From Brevipalpus yothersi (Eukaryota > Arthropoda > Arachnida > Trombidiformes > Tenuipalpidae), in assembly GCA_003956705.1 (NCBI GenBank), contig QZCP01000315.1:5882-53657 (forward strand): 47,776 nucleotides of DNA. Reading direction: 5' to 3'. Made by a program: the position numbers and the translations under genes. Shown here in pieces: positions 22,054 to 33,907 of the stretch. The notes under the pieces are model-generated. The model worked only from the letters and a program-made list of their open reading frames with translations. It was not told where the DNA came from and made no database searches. The first letter of the stretch is position 1; every line of letters starts with the position of its first letter.

Positions 22054-24072
22054 GAAATCAATCATCTCTCTTGAGGGAAACAATCAGAGAAATCATGCCA
22101 CTGACTTTGTACAAACAATCAGCCTCTGTATCAGAATTTATGTAATCTTACCATCTTGTTAGCCAAATATCATTGATCCAGAGTAATAGAGAGCAGCGAT
22201 GAACTGAAATCAGACACTTTTTTGAAAAACTTCTCATCTCTTCAAGATTCCAACAGCCTACCAAGTTGTCGCTTTAATTGCTCATCAATTAACCATTTGC
22301 TTGTTTCGTTTTCAGAAGTTTTCAAAAGTGTGGTCAATCATCATTTGGATTAACTTAAGAAGATGTTCCTTCAAGTGCTTCACTGTTTGGATATTCTATA
22401 ATTGAGATTGTATCATTCTCTCTCTGTATATCTCAATTTTAATACCACTTTACATTGTATATTGCTATTTGTAATGGATAAGATTTTATAATAGAATTGA
22501 TTTTAATTGATCTAACAATTGTAAGATTGTTTTCCTTGAATATATTCTGCTTGTTTCTGGTTAATTGATTATCTATTGGATTGGGATATCCGATATAGAG
22601 TATTCAAGTTACGGGTAACTGATGAGATGGTGAATAAGCAAAAAGACTGACTTAATTGAAATGAAAAATTTCTTCAATCAATTGGGCACCTTAATTTCAC
22701 TGGAATTCTAGAACTTATCCCCAAAAAGTTTGTGAAATTTGTGTGTAACGAATTATCACTTCAACATATTATCGTGGCAGGAAAAGCTTGATGAAACACC
22801 TTCATCATCACCTGAGATCGTAGCTGAATGTGCTACTTGAATTGCTGTGTGAGCATCTTATTCATCTTTGAGCAACAACAGCTTTGCCAATGTCTAAAGA
22901 TCTTGTGTTGATTAAAAAATATAGGCCACACAAGTACCGTTACTAAGGCTTATTTAAGTTATGATTGTTATGCAGTCTCATAATTATTGTAGGAAAAAAA
23001 GGATTGCGAAATGGTGATTGGATTACGTACGTTTTTTTTTATTCGAAAAACAAATCATCTTTCCTGTATTTTCGTGATGATTCCATGATGATTATCATTC
23101 ATGAGGCGAAAATAAGAAAATTCAAAAAATTATCAAACTTGAATGCGATTATTTCAAAAATTTTCCACCAACAGTAGCAACAAAAACAACGTTTTGTAAC
23201 ATGATTATAAATTATTTGACATAAGTAGTGAAGAAGAAAAATATTTTCTTCTCTCTATAAGATTTCAACTTCAATTTTCAAGTTTTTTCCCTTCAAAAAA
23301 GGGACAAAATTTAGAATATTTTTCCACTATTAATGAGCACGAAGATTGAGATTTCAAAATTAGTCAAATGAATATATTTGTGACAGCCATTTGTCTTTAG
23401 AAGATGCTGATTATTAATTGTAGAACTCATTAAAACTGACTGGTCATCATTTCTTCACTTTCTTCTCTCTCTTTTTCATTCCAATTGGTATCATTATCAT
23501 TCAAATTGAAAGAATCAAACAAATCAAGCTACTCTCACTCAGCAATCAAGTGCCTTTTTTCAGTCCTTGCAACATCCCTGTAGCGCTTGTTTCTCCTGCT
23601 GACATCAATCTGAATGATCTATATCGTTCATTAATAAGGCTCTCAAAAAATTGACCAAAATTTGAATTTCAAAAGTCTCGAACACTCTAAATCAGTTAAA
23701 CCAATCATTTTTTCAATTTTTCAAGTGTCAAGCTGAAGGAGAAGGTTGGAGGAGAGATTTTTTTGCAAATATACACCTCACCAGTAGCTTAGGCCTCATA
23801 CACTATACCCATCATAATGATATGCATGATTATTCCTCCTCCATCTCTCTCAATCAAATGGCCAAGAATGTCGCTCGCTTGTGGTAAGAATGTGTAAGTA
23901 AACTGATTATTGCATGACGTGTATTAGGTGTATGTTGTTTGTGTGTGGTCCATCTACAGCGTTCATCGGTTAGTGAAAATTCTTTCAGATGAAAAGAAAA
24001 ACTGGCTTACAAGAGGCGGGAATATTCTGGATTCATTTTGGGAAGAGGAGAAAAAGGATTGTCCAGTGATGA

Positions 24073-24166
<94 letters not shown>

Positions 24167-24191
24167 NNNNNNNNNNNNNNNNNNNNNNNNN

Positions 24192-24250
<59 letters not shown>
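24073..24250. repeat. Long (AG)n tract containing an assembly gap
   Basis: AG repeats on both sides of 25 Ns (24167-24191). The true length is unknown; the gap was placed where reads could not cross the repeat. Confidence 0.97.
24167..24191. other. Assembly gap (25 N)
   Basis: Run of undetermined bases inside (AG)n. The 25-base size is likely a placeholder or an estimate. Confidence 0.99.
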
Positions 24251-24253
<3 letters not shown>

Positions 24254-24652
24254 AAGGGAATAACTTTTTTCTTTCGGGAATATTAATAATAATCTTTCCC
24301 GAGACTAGCGTGATTACCTATTACACTTCAAGGGCATCGTAAGAAGCTCTCAATCAATCCCCCTAAACTGGATTCATTATTTGAATCTTCTCTCTTTCTC
24401 TTTCTCTTGCTCACCAAATCAGCCAGTTTAAATCACTGATCTCCAGCTGATCACTTTTCAGTCAGATTAGTTTGCGATTTGTGATTATGATGATCCATCA
24501 CACTGTGTGATAGAAAAAGTTCTATGAGGAGTACAAAGTTTGCTTGGTAATTTTGAAAAGTGTGTGTGTTTGCATCTTCTCTCATAGTGTTCTGGAGTTC
24601 TTGTTGGCAGTTTTATCGAATTTGTATCGAAAATTTCTATGTACACCTCAAG

Positions 24653-27600
24653 ATGACTAAAATTAAGCTTGATTCGAAAACAAATCGAAGTGCTCCACAG
24701 ATAAAGGAGATTCGTGAAAAATTCTCTAAACTATTGGATAAAGATCGAGATCGATTTGAAGAGGTGGATATTAAGCGGGTAAGTCAATCATTATTGTAAT
24801 GAAGCTTTCTGTGTTCATCCTGTACTGAGTCTAATGAATGATGAAATGAAGTGCTCTACCGAAGATTATGATCAACTCCCCTTACCTTTGTTCTGATAGA
24901 GGACAACATTATCATTGATTCCATTGAGTGCTATCGAGCGGATACCTGTGTAATATTCGCAAAAAGAAAAATTTCCCCATCTCTCTCTCTCTCTCTCTCT
25001 TCAGAAGATATTCTCATGATATTTCATGAGAGGCTTTATCATGATAGTCTAACAAGTCAAAGTGTAGCCTCTGCATAGTCTCAAGATGTTTTCCATCTTG
25101 ATTCATCTACACAGTTATATTTCATAACCTATAACATTTCTTCGTAGATAGCCTTTATAACATAGTAACTCTTGTGTAACACCGCATTGATCCAGTTTCT
25201 TGTGGGAACGTGTGTAGAATGCCTCTCAAAAACTTTCATTCCAGTAAAAATTGATGAATTCATCAAAATATTTCTATTAAATTACAATGACAATTAGAAA
25301 TGCAATCTGAACTTATATATTTAAATTACTACTCACAACCTATCATTGGTGTAACTGCAAATCACACGCTTTACTAATAATTTAATAGCAAATGAGGAAG
25401 AAAGTTTTTGCTCTTTTTTCTTGGACAATCGATTGCATGACACATTAGCAACAATTTAGAATCAAACCCAACCACTTTATGTACATATTTTAACATGTAT
25501 AAATGTGTGTTTGTATGTCCTTTGGGTCATCAAAAATTTTCGTTCTTACTCTCTCTCTCTCTCTCTCTCTTGAAACAAACAGCCTCCGGTTATCATCGCC
25601 ATTCTGATTGATGTAAGTGAGAAAAAAGAGAGAAAATTTTTTGGAAAGGAAAGCCTCCTTGAACTCTTCAGTAGCCTTCGAATAAAGTCATGGTCACTAC
25701 TTTTGATTATCATTCCGGCTGTTCCATTTCAATTGGGGAGGATATATGAATGAAATGATAGAGAGTGATCATTTGGAATCTCGGGAAGCTCTTCTCTTAC
25801 GTTACATTGTTCTTTAACATGCACAAACGCACACAGATACAGGAAAGTGTCAAAATTTAATGATCCAATATGAGTTATTACGACTAATCATTAGTTTCGT
25901 GTGGTCTTTGGGTGTGAAGATTGTGTAAAGGGAAGGGTTTGGAAAAATTTTTCCAATTCTTCAGCTCCAGGGTAGAGATTCTTGAATACAATTTAATTCT
26001 ATCACAGTCTAGGGAGAGCTTCCAGAGTCGAAGACAATGAAAAAATGCCATGATGTGATGTGATGTCAATGGACTGATCTTTGCGTGTTTGTAAAAGTTT
26101 TTGTATAGAATACTTATTAGTTAAAGTTATGATTCGTGATGAGCTTGTTTGATTTCGCAATTTTGTTTTCTCTTCTTTATGATCCAAAATTATGGTGAGC
26201 TTGAAGTGTAAAAACCTTGTCCTGATTGCTTATGTGTTAATTTTTGGGGTGTGCATATTTTTTTATGGTAAAACTGCTAGAATTTTGCTAAAAAGTTATC
26301 TTTTTAGCCACCATCTTAGCCAGCATAATTATAGATTTTTCTCTCTTAATTCAATTCATTGATAGATAAATCAGAATTCAAGTGAGCGTTAGCTTCTGTT
26401 CATGAATGAATCTATCCAAAATTAGTAGAAATTGAAGAAAAAAGATATCAAATCATGCAAAGTGATAGTGAATTGTCGAGTCAAACTCATCCTAACAATT
26501 CAATTTGATGAAAAGAATGAGAAAGCAAATCATTACCGTACCAAAAGTAAAAAAAAGTAAAGGTTTGAGGATAGTTGAGCGTATTAAATACACTAACAAG
26601 CATGTGAAGCGTGTAAATGATCAAAAATTAGTTATATTCTCGAGTGAAAAACAAAATATACAGATACATACATATATAAACCTAATGTTATCATTCAATA
26701 ACGTCCACAAAATTTCAATAATATTCGTTTCCTTTTTATGCTCAGTTGATAAAAATAATGACTTTCTTCTTGGTGTGAACGTATCGAAAAATTCCCATTC
26801 ATTTGTGGACGCTTGGCTTGTTGATTCATTCTTCGATTCATTCGAGTGTTATACACGCCTCGGTGGATGGCTCTCAGGACATGGATGGATAGATTCATAT
26901 ATATTTCAGTTCCTATCTTAGATATCAGGACCTTCATGGAAAAAGGGAGAGAGAGAGAGAGAGACAGGGAGACAATGAATCTGGATGATAAGATAGACAT
27001 TTCAATGTGAGACAATTGAAATGATCACCCGATCATCATGGCCACCTTATCAATCAGAAGATGATATACGCTATATGGATGTATTGTTACTGCTACTCTG
27101 AATATCGTCATCCAGACTGAAGGAGTTTCAAGATTGATTCTGAGTATCTGAATGTCTATCGCTTAATTTTCATCAACAGCCTCCTTGAAACTTTTAAAAT
27201 CATAGAAAATCACTTTTCACCATAATCAAGTTCCAATATCATCATCTAATATATCACGTATATCAAAAGTTTGTAAATCAGGCATGTATTCCAATTCACT
27301 TGGTAAGGTTTGAGCGTTGTTCTTGGAAGGATTCCTTTTGAAAAGTAGGTGAAAAGATTCTATTCAAAATCAGAAGAATATCACATTGCTCAAGTTCATT
27401 ATCAGTGAAAGTATCAACGAAATAGTCATCGATCCGATCACTAGTAGAATGTTTCTCAATTGGTAAATCATTTATATGATCACTCACTCACACACACATA
27501 CACACAACGTAAACGTCCTGAAAGCTTATTTTCCACTACTTTTCCGGCTTAAAAAAATAAGAAAAAGGCACCTTTTTTTATCTGCTCACAAGTTACCCAT

Positions 27601-30600
27601 CGAATAAGTCGAGGCCGAAGGAAGGAAACGGGCTAATTTTTATCATGCTCTCCCGAATATTTCTCAACTATTTTCTCTCTCTATTTTTCGAAAAGTCGAA
27701 AAATATATCTCTCTTTCTATTTCAATGCTACTCCCTTCACCATTGCCGCTCCTCAGGTCAATTGTTGATGCAGTTTTTGGACACTTTTTTTCCTTCTTCA
27801 ATTCCATTTTCATATCGACTCTTGTGGACTGTTTTTTTTTCATCGATCCACATCATTGTCCAGTGTCATAGTAATCTGATCATGTGTTTTTCTCTCTTTC
27901 TTTTTCTTGAAAATTTGCTCAATTAATAATGTCGACTATTTGCTTGTGAGTATGCTATTAGTGCTCAATTTGAGGTGCCCAAAATTCCACTGAAAAATTT
28001 TTCAAGTGGAATCTGCCAAGTGCCAATTGTGATGAGTAATTCTCATTATTCATATCTCACTTGTTTTGGTGGGAGACAAAAATATTGATAATCAATATTT
28101 GTGATGTTAATTATAATTCGTTTGATAATTCCTCCTCTTAAGTGTGGGAAAATATCATAAAAAAAGTGAAGTGATATCACATTTTGACTTAGTAAATTAG
28201 TAAGTAACACAACAGGAAAAGAAGAGAGGAATCCTTCTTCTTCCAGCAAGTGTTACTGTCTCTCTGTGCGTGTTGTTGAAGTAAAACTTTAAAATGAGAC
28301 CAGAACATCGACCATTGCCCATCGATGATTCAGATGATAATGAATTAACCAGTAGCACTGTGAACGATAATGATCTTGGTGAAGATGGTAATGGTGGAGT
28401 GGATAATGTGTGTCTCAATATTGATAAGTATCTTGATGAATTGGAAAAATCAATTGAGCCATCCAAAATTAATCATCCAACTCGAGGCTTCAATTCGGGC
28501 AGTTTACCATCCACATCAACTGATTACAAAAATTGGTCAATGGTAAGCAAATCATCCATTCGGCCACTATCACCGGACACTCTTGATGAACCAATAAAAA
28601 TGTCCGCCGATCCATCGGACACTTTTTTGACCTTCCCATACGAAGATCCGGGCAATTCTGGTGGAAATATTCGTCTAGTATGGCGAAATATTACCTATCA
28701 ATCCTCATCACAAACATCGATCAGCGGAAGACGCCTAATATTGAGTAAACAGAATGGTCAAATAAGTGGTGGTCAATTGACTGCAATTATTGGTCCATCA
28801 GGAGCGGGAAAGTCCACTCTGTTGGAAAGTTTAGCAGGACGTCGATCGAAAGGATTGAAAGGTCGAATTATGGTGATATATGATCGAGATTATGTTGAGG
28901 ATGGCCGGAAGGTGAAAATATCGTTTATTGGACAAAAAGATCAGCTGATTGGTGTGCTGACAGTTCGAGAGACACTGTTCTTTTCGTCGAGAATCAAAAA
29001 TTATCGAAACATTAAAAATTATTACTATCATTCTCGCTTGGTTGATAGTATTCTCAAAGCACTCAATCTTGGACAATGTGCTGATGTTCGAGTGTCCAAA
29101 ATCAGTGGTGGTCAATTGAAACGTGTCACATTTGCTATTGAACTCATCTCTGGTCCAGATATATTGATGCTAGATGAGCCCACATCAGGATTAGATTCAT
29201 CATCAACCTACTCATGTATCAGTTTACTCCGGAAATTGGCCGATCTCAAGAGAGCAGGTAACTACTTCCGGCCTCCTGCGATCATATGCAGTATTCATCA
29301 ACCAAGTGCCAGAGTGTTGAATATATTCCATCAAATGTATGTCCTCTCATCTGATGGCCGATGTTTGTATCATGGCTCACCAAAATCTCTTCTCAATCAT
29401 CTCGCTAAACACGATCTTAACTGTCCACAATTCCATAATCCTGCCGATTTTATTATTGAAGTTGCTTCCGGTGATTATGGATTGGAACCTGTGAATCAGT
29501 TAGCAATATATGAATCCAATCGTCAAATGGTACTGGTGAAGGAGGAGAAAGCATATTTATCGGGTAAAAAATTACACTTATCGACAATATCTAATGATGG
29601 TAAGCATCGAAATAAGTCAACTGATACTGAAGATGAATTAAATGAGGTTTTGGATGACGATGATGCTAATCCATCGAAAAAAGTTCGAAAACGTAATCTT
29701 ACGATTCGTCCCGATCTGAAAGTGGTTAAAGTTCATCGAATAGTTGATCGAATGAAAAGTGAATCTTTTCCCGTGTTCAGCCACTTTTGGCTACTATTAG
29801 GAAGAACTTATATGACCACAGTTCGTGATCCCAAGTTGACATGGTTTCGAATATTCCAGGCCATTTTTATTGGTTTCCTAATGTCCTATCTGTACGATCA
29901 TCCCATTGGAGAAGCGAATGGCTGTTTCCCATCACCACCTTCCTCTTACATCCCTCCATCTCCATTTTCCTCCACCCCATCATCTGCATCCACATCACCT
30001 CTCCAGCCACCCTCACGATCAACATCCACCAGTTCCACATTCCTATCATCAACACCAGCTCCGGTCCTCATCACCTCCTCTGGATCCAATGTTACCACTT
30101 CAGTTGAACAAGCTGTGGCAGCAACTCAAGACAATATTGCATTTATTTTTTTTATCACCCTCTTCACTGTGATGGCTTGCATGATGCCCACCGTTTTAAC
30201 GTTTCCGGCGGAAGTGGCCGTACACATACAGGAACGAAACAATGGATGGTACTCATGTTGGACATACTATTGGACAAAAATAATTGCCGATACTCCTTAC
30301 CAGATAGCCGTTACCACACTGTTCTGTTCGATTGTGTACCCGATGACCGGTCAAATATGGGACAAGTGGCGATTCTCACTGTTTGTTTTCATATCTGTGT
30401 TGGTATCAAATATTGCTCAATGTGTTGGAATGCTTTTTGGCACAATCTATGTTCATTCAGTTCAAAATGCTGTCTTCATGGCTCCACTGTCAATGGCTCC
30501 AGTGTTTTTGTTGAGTGGATTTTTTGGAAAAATATCCAAAGTTCCGATGTTCTTGAAGCCAATAGCCACCATATCATATGTTCGATACGCTTTCGAAGCT

Positions 30601-32931
30601 TTTCTTATTGTTCTATATGGCTTCGATCGATGTCCACCACTGGCCCAATCGGCATTACGGGGAGCAGCTTCGATTGGCAATCGAAGATTGGTGATTGGTG
30701 ATCGAAGTTATGTTCGTGAAGTGGCCTCAGAAAATTCGATTGCTACCGAAATGCCTTTGCCGAACTCTGATTACGAAGATACTGGAGATGGTGGCGAAGA
30801 TGATGGATTATTGGGCATGATGTCCACAACTGATGCTTCATATTCGCCAGATACTTCCGATTACACTGAGCCACCACCTCTATATGATAGTTTACCCAAA
30901 GTTTGGTCTGGATTTTACAATCCAATTGATTATCTTTCACTAGCTCAAGGATCATTTAGTAGCTCAATATCGTCCAATAGTGGCTCAAAAGCGCGATCAA
31001 GTTCAATCATCTTACAGCACTTTGATCTTAATGATGATGATTTATGGCGTAATATTGCCATACTGATCGCTAGTTTAACATTTCTTCGAATTTTAGCGTA
31101 TATAATATTGAATTTTAAAACCAATAGGAAAAAATAATGGGGTTTTTTGCCGTTAATTGATTTTTGCTGTTGCTGCCGCCGCTGATGGATACCTTGAGAA
31201 TGATTAACAGTAAATGATACATTTAATTTTGACTGAATGAATCACTCGAGTGTAACAACTGAATCAATCATTTAATTATCAAAAAAATCTTCTGATAGAT
31301 TGGAGGAAAAGTTCTGAAGCATTCTAATAAGAATCTGTGAAAAGATTACTTTCTAGAATATAATTAGAAAAAACTTTCAAGATTCTGATCATCAAAAAAT
31401 CTGATGAATGAATTGACTAAAATTATCTTCATTGAAGGAAAACAATTAATGCCTTAAGAAATTAAATTAACTCATTTTCCAGTCTTTTTATACCATTCTC
31501 CAAAGAAAAGCTTCTGAGTTGTCCGGTCTCAGAAAATCTCTAAGCCTCTTTAGGAAGCTCTTTGAGGTTCCTGGGGCATATCGTCTTAGAGTAACTTCAA
31601 AGTGTTTACCATATTAAAGGGTCAAGATGATTTGGTCCGAAAAACCTCACACCTGTGTGTGATCTGACATCTTCGGCAACTCATTTTACCTTTTTTTCTC
31701 TCGAATTTTTTGATATATAACGGTATGCATATTTTTTTCCAAAACCAGTACATAAAATTAGTAAGCATCTGAGAACGACAAAATTCCAATTCATACCATT
31801 TCCTCACAGGAAGCATCATAATTGAATTCCCAATCTTTACATGGTCATAATTTTAGTTGACACAAAGCTGTATTGCATTCCATTTCCGAGTAGTAATAGA
31901 TATGCAGAAGTTATTGTTCTTATTTTTCATATCCATACATCCTCACATACATTTATTGGCACTTAATTTATTTTTTTTGACATCCTCATTAATGCACGCG
32001 CTGGTATAGGTAATGGAGGACGATTGGTTTGTAAAGAGGTTCCTTCTGGCACGTGGAAAGAAGGCTGATGCAGCATACAAAATGCTAGTGAACACACTGG
32101 ATTGGCGTAAAGAACAAGGATTTGCAACATTACCGGCTAATTATTTTCCCGCTGAATTGTATTATGTTAATGGTATGTTCGATTATGAGCCTGACAGGTA
32201 AGCTTTCCAAAAATTCATTCAGATAGATATATTTATGATTTAATTATCACAACACTATCATTTCACCTTTCACCAGGGAAGGTAATACAACCATTCACAT
32301 TCGTGTCCGATACATACTACGATGTGGACCTTTGGTTCCTCATGCTGTCAAGTGGGCAAGTAAATTTTTTTACGATCTGGACACTCGACTTGAGGGATCA
32401 TTTTACACGGTGGTAATTGATTTCGCCGATTGTGGTCTGAAAAATGCTGAATTCGATTTCATTCGACATGCGTTGAATGTGTTGAAAAATTATATTCCCG
32501 CATGCTTGAAGCGAATATTGGTGGTCGATTTGCCGCTTATACTACGCTTTGGCTATGGCTTGGTACGTGGTTGGATTCCCGAATCTGGTCGCAATATTTT
32601 GATATTCTTAACTCGCCCTGAACTGGACACTTATATAGATAAGAGTAATTTACCAGATTATTTGGGAGGAACAAACAAGAGAGCTTATCAGGGAATGCGA
32701 ATGGTGCCCGAAGGATGTCCTTCGGCGGTCGAGTATGGTTTACGGGTTGGAGTTCCATTAGATCAATGTTTGAAGGTGGCAAAAGTTTATGAGCCTCTGG
32801 TCAAGGAGATAGGCTTATATGAGCTGGATGCTGGTGATTGTTTGGTTGAGCGAGTTGAAAAGGAAATCCGTTGTATAAAGGAGGGTAAACCAATATCTTC
32901 ACTAAGAATTCCAGCCACAGCGTCAGCTTGA
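24653..32931 (+). CDS. MOSPD2-like CRAL-TRIO domain protein
   Basis: Three exons, 24653-24778, 32010-32197 and 32277-32931, encode 322 residues with agreeing phases (0, then 2). Exon 1 gives the N-terminal helices (IKEIREKFSKLL, EEVDIKR) and ends at CGG/GTAAGT. Exon 2 continues at GTATAG with VMEDDWFVKRFLLARG, which aligns with the DVERL-DDNWVESYLSWR region of vertebrate MOSPD2, so the join over a 7231-bp intron is supported by homology. A CRAL-TRIO lipid-binding domain follows (VIDFADCGLKNAEFDFIRHAL, YIPACLKRILVVDLP, LPDYLGGTNK). MOSPD2 is an ER-anchored tether with a C-terminal MSP domain and a membrane anchor; both are absent here, so this may be a soluble lipid-transfer paralogue. The large intron contains a complete ABCG gene. 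The alternative is that exons 2-3 have another 5' exon. Confidence 0.75.
24779..28293. other. First part of large MOSPD2-like intron
   Basis: Begins GTAAGT. It holds (CT)n near 24980 and 25550 and an (AG)n near 26946. Two overlapping minus-strand open frames at 27226-27487 have protein-like composition but are out of frame with each other. A palindrome (AAATATTGAT-A-ATCAATATTT) lies near 28079-28099. The ABCG promoter should lie just before 28294; I see no TATA box. Confidence 0.5.
28294..31137 (+). CDS. ABC transporter, subfamily G (half-transporter)
   Basis: Intronless 947-residue frame. Cytosolic nucleotide-binding domain first: Walker A GPSGAGKST at 167, signature ISGGQLKRV at 270, Walker B DILMLDEPTSGLD at 289 with catalytic E295, and H-loop IHQPSARV with H335. 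The membrane domain follows from about residue 495 (FSHFWLLLGRTYMTTVRDPKL), with about six membrane spans ending NIAILIASLTFLRILAYIIL. The order NBD then TMD defines ABCG; members dimerise and export sterols, lipids or pigments precursors. At 947 residues it is much longer than typical ABCG (600-700). Extra length is a 105-residue acidic N-terminus, a Ser/Thr/Pro-rich insert in the first extracellular loop (about 545-600), and a long acidic segment before the last span (about 785-920). It looks nearest to ABCG1/4-type proteins; substrate unknown. It lies inside an intron of the flanking same-strand gene. Confidence 0.93.
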   Translation: MRPEHRPLPIDDSDDNELTSSTVNDNDLGEDGNGGVDNVCLNIDKYLDELEKSIEPSKINHPTRGFNSGSLPSTSTDYKNWSMVSKSSIRPLSPDTLDEPIKMSADPSDTFLTFPYEDPGNSGGNIRLVWRNITYQSSSQTSISGRRLILSKQNGQISGGQLTAIIGPSGAGKSTLLESLAGRRSKGLKGRIMVIYDRDYVEDGRKVKISFIGQKDQLIGVLTVRETLFFSSRIKNYRNIKNYYYHSRLVDSILKALNLGQCADVRVSKISGGQLKRVTFAIELISGPDILMLDEPTSGLDSSSTYSCISLLRKLADLKRAGNYFRPPAIICSIHQPSARVLNIFHQMYVLSSDGRCLYHGSPKSLLNHLAKHDLNCPQFHNPADFIIEVASGDYGLEPVNQLAIYESNRQMVLVKEEKAYLSGKKLHLSTISNDGKHRNKSTDTEDELNEVLDDDDANPSKKVRKRNLTIRPDLKVVKVHRIVDRMKSESFPVFSHFWLLLGRTYMTTVRDPKLTWFRIFQAIFIGFLMSYLYDHPIGEANGCFPSPPSSYIPPSPFSSTPSSASTSPLQPPSRSTSTSSTFLSSTPAPVLITSSGSNVTTSVEQAVAATQDNIAFIFFITLFTVMACMMPTVLTFPAEVAVHIQERNNGWYSCWTYYWTKIIADTPYQIAVTTLFCSIVYPMTGQIWDKWRFSLFVFISVLVSNIAQCVGMLFGTIYVHSVQNAVFMAPLSMAPVFLLSGFFGKISKVPMFLKPIATISYVRYAFEAFLIVLYGFDRCPPLAQSALRGAASIGNRRLVIGDRSYVREVASENSIATEMPLPNSDYEDTGDGGEDDGLLGMMSTTDASYSPDTSDYTEPPPLYDSLPKVWSGFYNPIDYLSLAQGSFSSSISSNSGSKARSSSIILQHFDLNDDDLWRNIAILIASLTFLRILAYIILNFKTNRKK
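31138..32009. other. Last part of large MOSPD2-like intron
   Basis: ABCG 3' flank followed by the polypyrimidine-poor acceptor GGTATAG at 32003-32009. No other gene seen. Confidence 0.5.
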
Positions 32932-33907
32932 AAGTATTTCCATTTGCTCAAAGAATAGATTGCCAAATTGTGTGTGTATACTTATCGTAGCTTTTTTAAA
33001 TTCACTATGCTTTGAGAAAATTTTTCTCATCTGATAGAACTTAGGAAAGAAAATACTCATGATTCTTATTTAGATAGAAAATACGATGTAAAGTTTTTAA
33101 TCGAATGAAAAACGGAAGAAGCTGAATGCTTTGCTCGCTGAAGTAAATCAAATGACGAAAATTATATCTCAACAATTATCGGAAATCTCAAAAAAATCAT
33201 ATGTCCATGATTGTCGTCACAAATTGGAATAACTTCCACATTGTGAGAATGTTAACTTACACACAGATACATATGATGTTCTCGTTTCTTCTGATTCACT
33301 AGAAAGAACAATCTATGAACAATTGAGTTGATAAGATTCAATTTCAAACTCGGATAAGTAGATAATGTTATGAACATGTATGTCATCATTAGATAAGTCA
33401 AATAAGATTGTATTGACGTAAACTTTTATTAAAAATCATCAGATGAGTGATTTGTCAATGAGTCATTATCAGTATTTTTGATCCTCCGATAATTCTGGAA
33501 GACTAACACTTGAACCGGTTGAAAAATCAAAGTGAACTGAAAAGTTCATTCTTACCACACAAAAAGTTATCAGAGAGAATATATTTCGATCAAAAAAATG
33601 GTAAGTCAAACACGAGGAACACCTTCTGATATGGAGCCAGAAAATGAGTCAAATTAGTATTAAGGGAGAAGGGCTAAAGATATATTTAGCATTGACAATT
33701 ATATACATTTTGAGTTGAAGCATGGAGAGAGTAAATTTTTTTAACCCAGAAGAACAGAGTCAGTGTAAAAAGAAAAATTATTCTTCTTTTTCGGTTTGTT
33801 TGATCATGCTGCTATCTTGTAAAAATCGAAACATAATGATGAAACTTTCGGTACATATTTACTGTTCTGATCATTTTTCTCCTTGATTTTTAGGCAATGT
33901 GGTGGCT
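32932..33907. other. Spacer between MOSPD2-like gene and K2P channel
   Basis: AT-rich. It ends with an acceptor (TTGATTTTTAG at 33883-33893) just before the channel start, so one or more untranslated exons of the channel gene should lie in or before this spacer, but I cannot place them. Confidence 0.45.

Larger units (their letters stand above)
19166..24652. other. Gene-poor, microsatellite-rich region
   Basis: Upstream of both MIOX (-) and the MOSPD2-like gene (+). I see no credible reading frame. It holds several GA/CT tracts, the palindrome cluster and the N gap. Regulatory sequence for the two flanking genes is plausible but unproven. Confidence 0.5.

Noticed and set aside
23928..24286. 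Arg-Glu repeat frames around the N gap
   Set aside because: Pure microsatellite translation with undetermined bases inside.
26505..26921. 138-codon plus-strand frame in the large intron
   Set aside because: Composition changes abruptly along its length, no domain or splice logic; probably random.
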